In this document: positions 1 through 11,708 of the stretch, one piece after another | Layout: the number at the start of each line of letters is the position of its first letter | Numbering within the stretch: the first letter of the stretch is position 1 | The notes under the pieces: generated by a model | What the model saw: only the letters and a program-made list of their open reading frames with translations | Databases searched by the model: none | Told to the model about the DNA's origin: nothing | Position numbers and translations under genes: made by a program | NCBI GenBank assembly: GCA_000341795.1 | Contig: AODO01000030.1 | Span: 44,202-108,201, forward strand | From: Rhodococcus triatomae BKS 15-14 | Lineage (GTDB): Bacteria > Actinomycetota > Actinomycetes > Mycobacteriales > Mycobacteriaceae | Direction: 5' to 3' | DNA: 64,000 bases

Positions 1-93
1 GTCCTCAACGACAGCGGCACGGGCGGCGCCGACGACGTGACGTACGGATGCGCCCGCTGGGACTTCGAGCCGCTGCCGGCGGGATCGAGCTGA
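1..93 (+). CDS. C-terminal end of an unidentified protein (partial)
   Basis: Frame 1 is open from the window edge to a TGA at 91-93 and gives 30 residues ending in FEPLPAGSS. The piece is rich in Gly, Asp and Ala and has no recognisable motif, so no function is proposed. It runs in the same direction as the molybdopterin oxidoreductase that follows about 80 bp later. The reading frame is plausible but too short to be certain. Confidence 0.4.
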   Translation, partial: VLNDSGTGGADDVTYGCARWDFEPLPAGSS

Positions 94-123
94 CGGCTAC
101 CACCGGTTGAAAACGACATCGGT

Positions 124-168
124 GCCCCCTCCGCAGTGCTAGTTTCCGGTCAACACCGCGGAGGGGGC
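124..168 (+). promoter_or_regulatory. Inverted repeat whose right arm contains the Shine-Dalgarno sequence of the next gene
   Basis: GCCCCCTCCGC (124-134) pairs perfectly with GCGGAGGGGGC (158-168) across a 23-base loop. The right arm holds the GGAGGGGG ribosome-binding site, six to eight bases before the ATG at 175. If transcribed whole, the hairpin would hide this site. A possible -10 (TAGTTT, 140-145) lies in the loop, so the repeat may instead be a DNA operator or the tail terminator of the upstream gene. Confidence 0.45.
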
Positions 169-174
169 CCGCTC

Positions 175-2343
175 ATGTCCACACACACCGGATCCACGCA
201 GACCGTCGCCAGGCAGTGCACGCTCTGTGAAGCGCACTGCGGCGTACTCGTGACCGTCGAGAACGCCGCGATCACCCGCATCGAGGGCAATCCGGCCGAC
301 GTCCTCTCACACGGCTACATCTGTCCGAAGGCGACCGCGATGGCGGATTTGCACCGGGACCCGGACCGGCTGCGGCGGCCCGTGCGCCGTGTGGGGGACG
401 GATTCGAGGAGATCGGCTGGGACGAGGCGTTCGAACTGATCGGGCGTGAGCTGCGGCAGGTCCGGCGCAGGCACGGGCGCGACTCGATCGCCATGTACCT
501 GGGAAATCCGGCCGCACACAGCGCGTCCGTCATCTACGGGTCGGCGTTGCGGGCGGCGCTGTTGACCAAACACTTCTACTCGGCATCATCGATCGACCAG
601 TTCCCGCAGGAGTTCGCGGCCTGGAAGATGTACGGCTCCAACGTGCTCATGCCCATCGCGGACATCGACCGCACCCACCGGCTGCTGATCCTCGGCGCCA
701 ACCCGGCGGTGTCGAACGGATCGGTCACCACGATGCCCGACGCCCGCGGCCGCATCCGCGACGTTCGCCGCCGCGGTGGCAGCGTCGTCGTCGTCGACCC
801 CCGGCGAACGGAGACCGCTCGGCTCGCCGACGAGCACGTCGCGATCCGGCCCGGGGGCGACCCGTATCTGCTGCTCGGCATGCTGCACACGATCTTCTCC
901 GACGCCGCCCGTCCGCCGCGCGGACCCGTTCCCGTCGCCGGCTGGGACGAGCTCGCCGAACTGGTCGCGCCGTGCACCCCGGAGGCGATGTCCCCGATGG
1001 CGGGCGTGGACGCCGACACGATCCGGCGACTCGCGCGAGAGCACCGCGACGCACCGTCCGCAGTGGCGTATGCCCGGATCGGGGTGTGCCACCACGTCAC
1101 CGGCACGCTCACCCACTGGCTCGTCAACACGCTCAACGCGGTCACCGCCAACCTGGACCGCCCCGGTGGGCAGATGTACGCGACACCGCCCGTGGACGCG
1201 GCGCGCCTGCTCCGCAGACTCGGCTCCGGTTACGGACTGTGGTCGGACAGCCGAGGTGAACGCAAGGCGTTCCGTACCGAGCTGCCGGTTGTCGGGCTGG
1301 CCGACGACATCCTCGGTGACGGCACCACGCCGGGCCCGGTCCGCGCACTGATCACCTATGCGGGCAACCCGGTGCTGTCCACCCCGCAGGCCGGCCGACT
1401 CGACGACGCGCTGGAGAACCTCGACTTCTTCGTCGCCGTGGACATGTACCTCACCGAGACGTCTCGGCACGCGGACCTCGTACTGCCGCCGACCTCGCAC
1501 CTCGAGCGGGAGGAGTTCGACCTCCTGTTCCCGGTGTTCTCCGTCCGCAACAACGCGCGCTACAACGCCCGTGCGGTGGAACCCGCCCCCGGCGCACTGG
1601 AGGACTGGCAGATCATGGCGGGGATCCTCGTCGAGATCCTGCCGGTGCCGCTGCGCACACTGCTCACCCGGCCGCTTCGCCGGTTCGTCGACCTGTTCAG
1701 CCCGCTTCGGCTGGCTGCGATCGGTGTCGCCACCGGGCCACACGGGGTACTGCGCCGAGGTCCCCGCGGTCTGACCCTCGGGCGCATCCGGCGAACCCCC
1801 GGTGGCGTTGACCTCGGACCGCTCGAGTCGAGGCTGTCGACACTGATCGCGACGCCGGACCGTCGAGTGCAGTTGGCCCCGCCGGAGCTCGTCGAGGAGG
1901 CCCGGCGGCTGGTGGCCGGCTGCGACGCGGAGACCGGCGGCGAGTTCGACCTGCGTCTGATCGGCCGCAGGCACCTGCGGTCGAACAATTCGTGGCTGCA
2001 CAACATCCCGACGATGGTGAAGGGCCGGGACCGGTGCACCGTACTGATGCATCCCGACGACGCGGCGTCGCGGGCGCTCGTCGACGGCCAGTCCGTCACG
2101 GTCCGCTCCCGGATCGGCAGCATCGACGTCCCCGTCGAGGTGAGTGACGAGATCCGTGCGGGCACCGTCGCGATTCCGCACGGGTGGGGTCACGACGAGA
2201 AGGGCGTCGGGTGGGCGACGGCCGCCGCGCACCCCGGCGCGAACGTCAACCTGCTGCACGATCCCACGGTCACCGACACCTTCACCGGCAATGCCGCGGT
2301 CAACGCGACGATGGTCAACGTCACGGCGGCTGCCGCATCATGA
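175..2343 (+). CDS. Molybdopterin-dependent oxidoreductase (formate dehydrogenase/nitrate reductase-like)
   Basis: A 722-residue enzyme of the bacterial Mo/W-bisPGD (DMSO reductase) family. The N-terminus carries a 4Fe-4S motif, CTLCEAHC followed by a fourth Cys (C15, C18, C22, C50). The central region has the usual nucleotide-binding features (LILGANPAVS, VVVDPRRTETA) and the C-terminal cap ends with NPTV-like and NAAVNATM segments. I cannot assign the Mo-ligating side chain or the substrate; no electron-transfer or membrane subunit is adjacent. An in-frame GTG at 136 would add 13 residues, but the strong GGAGGGGG before the ATG at 175 decides the start. The stop overlaps the next gene by 4 bp (ATGA), so the two are probably cotranscribed. 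Confidence 0.85.
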   Translation: MSTHTGSTQTVARQCTLCEAHCGVLVTVENAAITRIEGNPADVLSHGYICPKATAMADLHRDPDRLRRPVRRVGDGFEEIGWDEAFELIGRELRQVRRRHGRDSIAMYLGNPAAHSASVIYGSALRAALLTKHFYSASSIDQFPQEFAAWKMYGSNVLMPIADIDRTHRLLILGANPAVSNGSVTTMPDARGRIRDVRRRGGSVVVVDPRRTETARLADEHVAIRPGGDPYLLLGMLHTIFSDAARPPRGPVPVAGWDELAELVAPCTPEAMSPMAGVDADTIRRLAREHRDAPSAVAYARIGVCHHVTGTLTHWLVNTLNAVTANLDRPGGQMYATPPVDAARLLRRLGSGYGLWSDSRGERKAFRTELPVVGLADDILGDGTTPGPVRALITYAGNPVLSTPQAGRLDDALENLDFFVAVDMYLTETSRHADLVLPPTSHLEREEFDLLFPVFSVRNNARYNARAVEPAPGALEDWQIMAGILVEILPVPLRTLLTRPLRRFVDLFSPLRLAAIGVATGPHGVLRRGPRGLTLGRIRRTPGGVDLGPLESRLSTLIATPDRRVQLAPPELVEEARRLVAGCDAETGGEFDLRLIGRRHLRSNNSWLHNIPTMVKGRDRCTVLMHPDDAASRALVDGQSVTVRSRIGSIDVPVEVSDEIRAGTVAIPHGWGHDEKGVGWATAAAHPGANVNLLHDPTVTDTFTGNAAVNATMVNVTAAAAS

Positions 2344-2873
2344 GCGCGGCCGTGGATGCGGGAGCCGCCCGCGAGATCCTCCGCGACCAGTTCGAGAGGA
2401 TCCGAGAACTGGTCGTCACGGTCACGGACGGCCTGACGTCGGAGATGTCCGGGTATCGTCCCGGCCCGCAGGCGAACTCGATCGCATGGCTGGTCTGGCA
2501 CCTGACCCGTGTCCAGGACGACCACGTCAGCGACGCCGCGGACGTGGAACAGGCGTGGACCTCCCGAGGCTGGCGGGAACGGTTCGCACTCCCCTTCCCT
2601 GCCGCCGACATCGGTTACGGGCACAGCAGCGCAGACGTCGCGGCAGTGCACGCGGAGGCGGGGTTGCTCGCCGACTACCACGGCGACGTCCACCTCGCGA
2701 CACTGGAATACCTCGACGAACTCACCGTCGGCGAACTCGACCGCGTCGTCGACCGCCGGTGGGACCCACCGGTGACGGTGTCCGTCCGTCTGGTCAGCGT
2801 GATCGGCGACTGCCTACAGCACCTCGGCCAGGCCTCGTACGTGCGGGGACTGTTCGAGGCCCGACCGACGTGA
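2340..2873 (+). CDS. DinB-like (DUF664) protein, probable mycothiol-dependent fold
   Basis: A 177-residue protein with the four-helix DinB/DUF664 look: REILRDQFERIRELV at the start, SIAWLVWHLTRVQDDH in the middle and DCLQHLGQASYVRGL at the end. Several histidines could form the divalent-metal site typical of this fold (the WHLTRVQ, DYHGD and LQHLGQ regions). DinB-fold proteins in actinobacteria include mycothiol S-transferases and the maleylpyruvate isomerase family; which reaction applies here cannot be read from the sequence. The start is fixed by the 4-bp overlap with the molybdoenzyme, suggesting a shared transcript and perhaps a linked detoxification or redox role. Confidence 0.75.
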   Translation: MSAAVDAGAAREILRDQFERIRELVVTVTDGLTSEMSGYRPGPQANSIAWLVWHLTRVQDDHVSDAADVEQAWTSRGWRERFALPFPAADIGYGHSSADVAAVHAEAGLLADYHGDVHLATLEYLDELTVGELDRVVDRRWDPPVTVSVRLVSVIGDCLQHLGQASYVRGLFEARPT

Positions 2874-2981
2874 GGGCCGACGGTGCCCGACGTTTCCGGA
2901 CCCTGACGGCGTCACGGACACTGTCGCCGCGGTCGGGATCGGCGACCGGGAGGTGACCGTCCGAGCTCGGCGCCTGCTCGT

Positions 2982-4445
2982 TCACCGCGGACCGCTGGGA
3001 GCGCTGAGCCGATAGTCGCTGCGGTCGACGCGTCGCGTGCGGCGGCGGTACGTGCTCACGTTGCCCGGCCAGTTCGTGGTGACCGTCCCGGACGAGTTGC
3101 GGTACCAGCTCGAGCATCTGCTCCACACGGACCGATCGAGTTCCTGCTGGATCAGGACGTTGAACCGGTCCTCCACCGCGGGATCGACCTCGACCGCGTG
3201 CCCCGGGTTCTCCGCCAGCCAGGTGACCAGCCCGCAGATGTGGCGGGCCTGGGATTCGAGCATGTACACGATCGATCCCGATCCGAGATTGGTGTTCGGC
3301 CCGTACATCATGAAGAGATTGGGGAATCCGGCGGTGCTGATGCCCAGGTAGGCCCGCGCACCCTTCACCCACGCCTCGCCGAGCGAACGACCGGCGCGCC
3401 CCCGCACCTCCATCGGGGCGAGGAAATCCGTTGCCGCGAAACCTGTTCCGAAGACGACGACGTCCGCCGGGTGCAGAGTGCCGTCCACCGTCCGGACACC
3501 GTCGGGTTCGAGCCGATCGATCCGGTCCACGACGAGCGACACGTCCTCGCGGGCCAGCGCCGGGTAGTAGTCGTCGGAGAACAGCAGGCGCTTGCACCAG
3601 GGTTCGTAGTCCGGGGTGAGCGCTGCACGCAGCACCGGGTCCGCAACCTGACGCCGCAGGTGCCGACGGGAGAGCATCCGGGTGAACGCACCCATCATCC
3701 GCATCCTCAGCGCGAGCGTGATGCCCTCGAAGTACACCCAGGTGCCGAGCCGTTCCGCACCGAGGGTCGCGGGGACCGCGCGGAACATGCGCCGGCGCCG
3801 CTCCCCGAACACGCTGTCGGGTTTCGAGACCACCCACGCCGCCGACCGCTGGAACACGGTGAGGTGCCCGGTCTCCGGGGCGATCGCCGGGATGAACTGG
3901 ATCGCGCTGGCGCCGGTCCCGATCACCGCGACCCGCTTGCCTGCGAGGTCGACGTCGTGGTTCCACTCCGCGGAGTGGAACACGGCCCCCCGGAACGTGT
4001 CCCGCCCGTCGATGTCGGGGACCGACGGCTGCGACAGCTGACCGACGGCGCTGACCAGGACGTCGGTGTCGATCCGCTCCCCGTCCGCGGTGGTGAGCGT
4101 CCACCGGTTGACCTGCTCGTCGAACACGGCCTCGCGGACCTCCACTCCGAACCGGATCCGTGTGCGGATGTCGTGCGAATCCGCCACGCCGCGAAGGTAG
4201 TCGAGGATGTCGGGCTGCTCGGCATAGCGGCGGGGCCAGTCCGGATTGGGGTCGGTCGACAACGAGTACAGCGGTGACGGGACGTCGCACGCCGCACCGG
4301 GGTAGGTGTTCGCCCGCCACACTCCCCCGACGTCGTCGGCGCGCTCCAGGATCGTCACGTCGCGGAATCCGGCGCGGCGGAGCGCGATCGCCTGCGCGAG
4401 GCCACCGAACCCGGCACCCACGATCGTGATCGACGGCTGTGCCAT
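2982..4445 (-). CDS. Flavin-containing monooxygenase (Baeyer-Villiger type)
   Basis: A 487-residue class B flavoprotein monooxygenase. The FAD-binding GAGFGG lies at 10-15, the second (NADPH) Rossmann motif GTGAS at 176-180, and between them FRGAVFHSAEW at 151-161 matches the Baeyer-Villiger fingerprint FxGxxxHxxxW. The next residue is Asn, where the textbook motif has Pro or Asp, so ketone oxygenation is likely but not assured. Expected reaction: NADPH- and O2-dependent oxygenation of a ketone or heteroatom. The gene stands alone, with its 3' end facing the DinB-like gene and its start 150 bp from the gatA terminator. The last 40 residues are basic and divergent. Confidence 0.85.
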   Translation of the reverse strand: MAQPSITIVGAGFGGLAQAIALRRAGFRDVTILERADDVGGVWRANTYPGAACDVPSPLYSLSTDPNPDWPRRYAEQPDILDYLRGVADSHDIRTRIRFGVEVREAVFDEQVNRWTLTTADGERIDTDVLVSAVGQLSQPSVPDIDGRDTFRGAVFHSAEWNHDVDLAGKRVAVIGTGASAIQFIPAIAPETGHLTVFQRSAAWVVSKPDSVFGERRRRMFRAVPATLGAERLGTWVYFEGITLALRMRMMGAFTRMLSRRHLRRQVADPVLRAALTPDYEPWCKRLLFSDDYYPALAREDVSLVVDRIDRLEPDGVRTVDGTLHPADVVVFGTGFAATDFLAPMEVRGRAGRSLGEAWVKGARAYLGISTAGFPNLFMMYGPNTNLGSGSIVYMLESQARHICGLVTWLAENPGHAVEVDPAVEDRFNVLIQQELDRSVWSRCSSWYRNSSGTVTTNWPGNVSTYRRRTRRVDRSDYRLSAPSGPR

Positions 4446-4523
4446 GCACGGACCCCCTCACGCCGACACCGTTGTCAGGGTCGGAGCCTAGTCCGGCCAC
4501 GGCGTCGGTCGAGCGGAAACGCC

Positions 4524-4581
4524 GCGAGCGGCGCCCGGGGCACCGGGCGCCGCTCGCGATACGGCCCGGGGACCCGGGCCG
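4524..4581 (-). terminator. Two tandem GC-rich hairpins after gatA
   Basis: GCGAGCGGCGCCCGG (4524-4538) pairs with CCGGGCGCCGCTCGC (4543-4557) around a four-base loop. CGGCCCGGG (4562-4570) pairs with CCCGGGCCG (4573-4581). Both lie between the gatA stop at 4598 and the monooxygenase start. There is no long T tract, as is common for actinobacterial terminators. They probably end the gatCA transcript. Confidence 0.7.
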
Positions 4582-4597
4582 CTCGTCTGTGGCCGCG

Positions 4598-6070
4598 TCA
4601 GCGAGCGATCGGCCCGCGCGCCACCTCGTAGGCCGCAGCCACCCGGTACAGCCGCTCGTCGGCGAGGGCGGGCGCCATGACCTGCAGGCCGACGGGCAGA
4701 CCGTCGTCCGCGGACACACCCGACGGCACCGAGATCGCGCAGTGCCCGGCGAGGTTGGTCGGCAGGGTGCACAGGTCGGACAGGTACATCGCGAGCGGGT
4801 CGTCGACCTTCTCACCCAGCTTCCACGGGGTGAACGGGCTGGTCGGCGAGACGAGCACGTCGACCTTCTCGTAGGCGGCGTCGAAGTCGCGGGCGATGAG
4901 GGTGCGCACCTTGAGCGCCGAACCGTAGTAGGCGTCGTAGTAGCCGGAGGACAGCGCGTAGGTGCCGATCATGATGCGCCGCTTGACCTCCTTGCCGAAG
5001 CCCGCAGCGCGGGTCGCGGCCATCACCTGGTCGGCGCTCATGGTGCCGTCACCGACCCGCATGCCGTACCGCATCGCGTCGAAGCGGGCGAGGTTCGAGG
5101 ACACCTCACTCGGCAGCACCAGGTAGTACGACGCCAGCGCGTACTCGAAGCTCGGGCAGGACACCTCCACGACCTCGGCACCGAGTTCCTTCAGCTGCGC
5201 GACCGCGGCGTCGAACGAGGCGATGACGCCGGGCTGGTAGCTGTCGGAGTGCAGTTCCCGGACCACACCGACCCGCAGCCCCTTCAGGTCCCCGGTGGCA
5301 CCCTGCCGCGCGGCCTCGACGACCGGGCGCACCGGAGCGTCGATGGACGTGGAGTCGCGCGGGTCGTGTCCGGCGATCACCTCGTGCAGCAGGGCCGTGT
5401 CGAGCACGGTGCGCCCGCACGGGCCGCCCTGGTCGAGCGAGGACGCGCAGGCGACGAGACCGTACCGGGACACGGTGCCGTAGGTGGGCTTGGTGCCGAC
5501 GGTGGCGGTGACGGCCGCGGGCTGACGGATCGATCCGCCGGTGTCGGTGCCGATGGCGAGCGGCGCCTGGTTCGACGCGAGCGCCGCTGCGCTGCCGCCG
5601 CCGGAACCGCCGGGGATGCGGGTGGTGTCCCACGGGTTGCGGGTCGGGCCGTACGCCGAGTTCTCGGTCGACGAACCCATGGCGAACTCGTCCATGTTCG
5701 TCTTGCCGAGCACCGGGATGCCGGCCTCGCGCAGCTTGGTGGTGAGGGTGGCGTCGTAGGGGGCGACCCAGCCCTCGAGGATCTTCGAGCCGCAGGTCGT
5801 CGGCGCGTCCGTCGTGGTGAAGACGTCCTTGAGCGCGAGCGGCACACCGGCCAGCGGCGACGCCGGGTCCTGACCCGCGGCCAGCGCGTCGTCGACCTGC
5901 TTCGCGGCGGCGAGGGCGGCCTCCCCGGACACGTGCAGGAAGGCGTTGTACTCACCGTCGACGGCCGCGATGCGGTCCAGATGCGCCTGGGTGACCTCGA
6001 CGGACGAGACCTCGCGGGAATGGATCTTGGTGGCGAGAGAGGCCGCGTCGAGCGCGGTCAGGTCGGTCAC
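4598..6070 (-). CDS. gatA: Asp-tRNA(Asn)/Glu-tRNA(Gln) amidotransferase subunit A
   Basis: A 490-residue amidase-signature protein that releases ammonia from glutamine so that the GatCAB complex can amidate misacylated Glu-tRNA(Gln) and Asp-tRNA(Asn). The catalytic triad is visible: K81 in PLALKDVF, S156 in GGSGGGS and S180 in TDTGGSIRQ. Length is normal. The GTG start at 6070 overlaps the gatC stop by 4 bases (GTGA), so gatC and gatA are translationally coupled. gatB is not in this window; in mycobacteria it lies a little further along, beyond pfkA. The cytoplasmic complex is essential where GlnRS or AsnRS is missing. Confidence 0.97.
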   Translation of the reverse strand: MTDLTALDAASLATKIHSREVSSVEVTQAHLDRIAAVDGEYNAFLHVSGEAALAAAKQVDDALAAGQDPASPLAGVPLALKDVFTTTDAPTTCGSKILEGWVAPYDATLTTKLREAGIPVLGKTNMDEFAMGSSTENSAYGPTRNPWDTTRIPGGSGGGSAAALASNQAPLAIGTDTGGSIRQPAAVTATVGTKPTYGTVSRYGLVACASSLDQGGPCGRTVLDTALLHEVIAGHDPRDSTSIDAPVRPVVEAARQGATGDLKGLRVGVVRELHSDSYQPGVIASFDAAVAQLKELGAEVVEVSCPSFEYALASYYLVLPSEVSSNLARFDAMRYGMRVGDGTMSADQVMAATRAAGFGKEVKRRIMIGTYALSSGYYDAYYGSALKVRTLIARDFDAAYEKVDVLVSPTSPFTPWKLGEKVDDPLAMYLSDLCTLPTNLAGHCAISVPSGVSADDGLPVGLQVMAPALADERLYRVAAAYEVARGPIAR

Positions 6071-6366
6071 TGCTCTTCTCCGAGGATCTGCGGGACGGCG
6101 AAGCGGTCCTGCTCGACGGCGGGTGCACCGGACAGCGCCTGCTCCGGGGTGAGTCCCGGGACGACGACGTCGGGGCGCACCACGTTGACGATGGCGTTCG
6201 GGTTCGCGGTGGGCGGCACGTCGTCGGTGGCGACCTCTGCGACGGCCTTGACGTGGCTGAGGATCGAGTCGAGCTGACCGGCGAACTCGTCGAGTTCCTC
6301 GTCGGACAGCGCGAGCCGGGACAGCCGGGCGAGGTGGGCTACCTCGTCGCGGGAGATGGCAGGCAC
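6067..6366 (-). CDS. gatC: Asp-tRNA(Asn)/Glu-tRNA(Gln) amidotransferase subunit C
   Basis: A 99-residue Gat[16 protein letters not shown] at the N-terminus and the conserved LRPD-like segment ([12 protein letters not shown]) near residue 62. It is the small clamp that holds GatA to GatB. Longer open frame exists upstream but the GTG at 6366 gives the family length and is preceded by GAAAGGGG. A -10-like TAGGCT (6412-6407 on this strand) lies about 40 bp upstream, consistent with a promoter driving gatCA. Confidence 0.95.
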   Translation of the reverse strand: MPAISRDEVAHLARLSRLALSDEELDEFAGQLDSILSHVKAVAEVATDDVPPTANPNAIVNVVRPDVVVPGLTPEQALSGAPAVEQDRFAVPQILGEEQ

Positions 6367-6668
6367 CCGTGGGCCCCTTTCAGGTCGGCGAAGCACGATG
6401 CGCTCCAGCCTATCGGCTGCCGTCGGCCGACTCGCACCCAGCGCTGCCGACGCATCGTTGCTCGCACCTGCCCCGACGCCGGGCCGTTCGTTTCGCGGTC
6501 GGGACGCGCTCGTGTCCACTGCATGACGATTTTCCGAGTGAGCTGGGATTTCGGTGCGGGCACTTCGAATTCGCGAACACGGCAGCGCGTCGGGAGTGGA
6601 AGGATGGGCGCGCGGGAGCCTCGGCGCCCCGTTCACCCGTGCCGACCGATCGTGACAGAAGGAACTCC
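6367..6668. other. Divergent intergenic region between gatC and the ACT-domain gene
   Basis: About 300 bp without a supported gene. It must hold divergent promoters. On the minus strand TAGGCT (6407-6412) is a fair -10 for gatC; on the plus strand AGAAGGA just before 6669 is a good ribosome-binding site. Open frames here run into neighbouring genes and have no start with a ribosome-binding site. Confidence 0.5.
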
Positions 6669-7319
6669 GTGTCATACCTACTGCGTGTCCAGCTTCCCGA
6701 CCGACCCGGCAGCCTGGGCTCGCTCGCTGTCGCACTCGGCTCGGTCGGCGCGGACATCCTCTCCCTCGACGTGGTCGAACGGGGCGACGGTTACGCGGTC
6801 GACGACCTCGTCGTCGAGCTGGCGCACGGGTCGCTGCCGGACACGCTGCTCACGGCGGCCGAAGCCCTCGGCGGCGTCCGGGTCGACTCGATCCGGCCCT
6901 ACACCGGGCTGCTCGACACCCACCGGGAGTTGGAGCTGATCGACCAGGTCGCGACCGCGCACGACGACCGGATGCAGGTCCTCGTGGACGGCGCCGCCCG
7001 CGTGCTGCGGGTGAGTTGGTCGATCGTCGCAGGCATCGGCCCGCACGGGGCGTTCCGCGTCGCCGGCAGCGCGGGGGCGCCGGAGACCCACGCCGGGGAC
7101 GTGCCGTGGATGCCGCTGGAGAAGCCGGCCATTCTCGACGGCAGCGCAGACTGGGTGCCCGAGGTCTGGAAGGACATGGACACCACTCTTGCTGCGGCGC
7201 CGCTCGGCGTCTCCGACCGCGTGCTCCTTCTCGGGCGCTCCGGCGGCCCCGAGTTCCGGCCCTCGGAGCTGGCCCGACTCGGGTACCTCGCGGGCATCGT
7301 CGCGACCGTGCTCGGCTGA
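6669..7319 (+). CDS. ACT-domain protein (Rv3013-like)
   Basis: A 216-residue protein. Residues 1-75 form an ACT domain ([19 protein letters not shown], then [12 protein letters not shown]), the fold that binds amino acids in regulatory enzymes. The rest resembles a small GAF-like sensor half, with no catalytic motif I can name. The GTG start is chosen because AGAAGGA precedes it and because the ACT strand begins at once; an open extension upstream is GC shadow. It is divergent from gatCA, as in mycobacteria. An amino-acid-sensing role is inference from the fold only. Confidence 0.75.
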   Translation: MSYLLRVQLPDRPGSLGSLAVALGSVGADILSLDVVERGDGYAVDDLVVELAHGSLPDTLLTAAEALGGVRVDSIRPYTGLLDTHRELELIDQVATAHDDRMQVLVDGAARVLRVSWSIVAGIGPHGAFRVAGSAGAPETHAGDVPWMPLEKPAILDGSADWVPEVWKDMDTTLAAAPLGVSDRVLLLGRSGGPEFRPSELARLGYLAGIVATVLG

Positions 7320-7365
7320 CGGACCGGCACGCCGTTCGGGGCGGCGCACCGACGGGCGCGTCCGA

Positions 7366-7854
7366 TCAGACGATCTCGCGGACCAGCACGGTCAGAGACA
7401 TACCTCGAACCGGCTCCCAGTCCCGTTCGGGCACGTGCACGAAGTCGTTGCGGTCGTAGATGCGTCGGGCCTCGACCATCTCCGGTTCCGTCGAGATGAC
7501 CACGGCGTGCAGACCGCGGTCGTAGGCGGCGTCGAGGACGTGCCGCACGAGTGCCGATCCGGCGCCCCGGCCGCGCGCGGCGGGCGAGACGGCCAGCATG
7601 CGGAACTCGAGTTCGCCGTCCGTCGCGACGTCCGAGAAGGGCGTCCCCGGCTCCGCGATGGTGACCGACCCGACGACCTCGCCGTCGAGCTCGGCGACGA
7701 GGACCTCCGCCTGGTCGGAACGTCCGGCGGTGTCCCGCAGACGGTGGACGTAGGCGCTCGCCTCCGCGACGAAGCCACCGCTCACGTAGGACTCGACGGT
7801 CAGGTCGGCGACGGTGTCGAAGTCGGTGGGTTCGACGGGGCGGATCGTGATCAT
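7366..7854 (-). CDS. GNAT-family N-acetyltransferase
   Basis: A 162-residue GNAT protein. The acetyl-CoA pyrophosphate loop is RGRGAGSALV near residue 100, preceded by the beta-4 strand FRMLAVSPAA; EARRIYDRNDF is the usual late helix and strand. Substrate is unknown. The ATG at 7854 begins MITIRPVEPTDF, the typical family N-terminus, so the upstream in-frame extension is rejected. It is convergent with the ACT-domain gene and lies downstream of ligA, from which it is separated by about 220 bp. Confidence 0.85.
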   Translation of the reverse strand: MITIRPVEPTDFDTVADLTVESYVSGGFVAEASAYVHRLRDTAGRSDQAEVLVAELDGEVVGSVTIAEPGTPFSDVATDGELEFRMLAVSPAARGRGAGSALVRHVLDAAYDRGLHAVVISTEPEMVEARRIYDRNDFVHVPERDWEPVRGMSLTVLVREIV

Positions 7855-8078
7855 GGCGTCACTATCGCAGCTGGCTCGCGTTCCGCTCAAGCCCGTGGTA
7901 TCGGGCGGCGACGACTCGGTCGGCGCATCCCCAGCTACCACCCATGATCACAGAAAACGCTTGTGAGCAGGCACTTCACGGATCGAGGCGGCGCAGGACA
8001 CCGACAGGCAACAGCGCTCTCACCGACCCCCGGTCGTGATGTTCACCACGGCCAGGAGTCTCGCGTGAGGCCGCGCAC

Positions 8079-10169
<2,091 letters not shown>

Positions 10170-10199
10170 CTATCCCAGCTCACCGACACCCCCGGCGCC

Positions 10200-10649
10200 T
10201 CAGTCGCCGGAGCCGCCGTCCCCGGCCCGCTGCCCGTACGTGCCCGCGGTGAGTGTCGCGTGGGACCGGGCCACGAGCTGTTCGAGCACATCGAGGTCGA
10301 TCTTCTCGAGGTTCTTGAGATACAGACACCCGACGCCCGAGGTGTGCTCCCCCAGTCGTTCGACGAGGTCGGTGTGCGCGTCGATCCCGTCGTTCAGGTA
10401 GACGACCGACGCCGCCTTCCGGGGCGAGAAGCCCGCGGCGGGTGCGTCCCCCTCCCGGCCGCTCGCGTACTTGTAGTGATAGCTGCCGAAGCCGACGATG
10501 GACGGTCCCCACATGGCGGGCTGCTCCCCCGTGACCCGCGCCATCAGCGCGAGGAGCGTGTCCGCGTCGCGGCGACGAACGCGATGGGTCACGGCTTCCA
10601 GGAAGGTCCGCACCGCGGGATCGAGCGATTCGTCTGACGAGTCGGCCAT
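10200..10649 (-). CDS. DUF1801-domain protein
   Basis: A 149-residue protein with the DUF1801 signature: an N-terminal helix around TFLEAVTHRVRRRDADTLL, then MWGPSIVGFGSYHYKYASG and GFSPRKAASVVYL. DUF1801 proteins adopt an iron-chaperone YdhG-like fold, but no function is established for this type. It sits between the MetE-like gene (36 bp) and ligA (39 bp) on one strand, probably in the same transcript. The Gly-rich tail (GDGGSGD) looks disordered. Confidence 0.75.
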   Translation of the reverse strand: MADSSDESLDPAVRTFLEAVTHRVRRRDADTLLALMARVTGEQPAMWGPSIVGFGSYHYKYASGREGDAPAAGFSPRKAASVVYLNDGIDAHTDLVERLGEHTSGVGCLYLKNLEKIDLDVLEQLVARSHATLTAGTYGQRAGDGGSGD

Positions 10650-10685
10650 GACGCCACTCTACGAGCAGAGTGGAGCCGAGGGACG

Positions 10686-11708
10686 TCAGTCGAATTCGGC
10701 GCCGTCGGCGAAGGCGCGCGCAAGCTCCGACGCGCTGCGCAGCGCCCGACGCGACCAGTCGGCACCCGCGCCCGCGAGACCGCAGGCCGGGGTGACGAGC
10801 ACCTTCTCCGCGACGGTGCGGCGCGGGAATCCGAGTCGGTCGACCAGCGTGACGGCCGGGCGTGCCAGATCCCGCCAGCCCGGTACTCGTTCGGGCGCGG
10901 AGGTCGGCACCAGTCCCAGTGCGAGCGGCAGACCTGCCTCGAGGATCTCCCCGACACCGTCGAGGTCGGAGGCCTTCAACGCGGTGACGTCGACGCCGAT
11001 CATCGCGGCGCCGCTGCGACGCAGCAGGTCGAGCGGCGGCGAGGCCGCGCAACAGTGCGCGAGGACCGGAGCCCCGATCGACTCGATCACCGACTGCAGG
11101 ACGGCGAGGGCCTCGGGTTCGGGCAGTGCGCGCGGCGCCTGCAGGATCGACACCCCGGACAGCGAGCCGTCGAGCACCTCACGCAAACCCGGTTCGTCGA
11201 TCTGTACGAGCACCGGCGAACCGAGACGGCGTTCGACGTCGGCGATGTGGGTACGCACCCCCTCGGCGAGGGATTCCGCGAGGTCACGCAGCGCACCGTG
11301 ATCGATGAGCGCACGGTGCCCGCCGACCAGTTCGACCCGGGACGCCAGCGTCAGCGGTCCGACGACCTGCACCTTCACCGGCTGGTCGGTTCCCCGCCTG
11401 CCGGCAACCTCCCACGCCTCCTCCAGCGCATCGAGGTCGCGGGTGAGCAGGTCGCGCGCGGTCCGGGTGACAGGGCCGGGCCGCTGGGCCACGCGGTAGC
11501 CGGTGGTCGACGTGTCGAGGGGAAGGTCGACGAGGAGCGCGGCGGCGCGCCCGATCATGTCGGCACCCAGGCCGCGGCCGGGCAACTCGACGAGATGCGG
11601 CAACTGTGGCAACTCGCCGACCACGATCGCCGCGGCCTCACGAGGGTCGTCACCCGGCCAGGAGCCGACCCCCGTCGCGACCCCGACGGGGAAAACGTTC
11701 TCCGTCAA
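10686..11708 (-). CDS. Short cobalamin-independent methionine synthase-like protein (Rv3015c-like)
   Basis: A 340-residue protein matching only the C-terminal catalytic half of MetE (about 750 residues). Zinc ligands are recognisable: the LAHCCA His and Cys near the middle and the late Cys in [16 protein letters not shown] and GSWPG are further MetE-type segments. Because the N-terminal folate-polyglutamate half is missing, it may take methyl groups from another donor, as proposed for core-MetE enzymes, or do a different methyl transfer. The start is a TTG overlapping the mnmA stop (TTGA); no ATG or GTG lies near. That overlap indicates translational coupling. Confidence 0.75.
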   Translation of the reverse strand: MTENVFPVGVATGVGSWPGDDPREAAAIVVGELPQLPHLVELPGRGLGADMIGRAAALLVDLPLDTSTTGYRVAQRPGPVTRTARDLLTRDLDALEEAWEVAGRRGTDQPVKVQVVGPLTLASRVELVGGHRALIDHGALRDLAESLAEGVRTHIADVERRLGSPVLVQIDEPGLREVLDGSLSGVSILQAPRALPEPEALAVLQSVIESIGAPVLAHCCAASPPLDLLRRSGAAMIGVDVTALKASDLDGVGEILEAGLPLALGLVPTSAPERVPGWRDLARPAVTLVDRLGFPRRTVAEKVLVTPACGLAGAGADWSRRALRSASELARAFADGAEFD

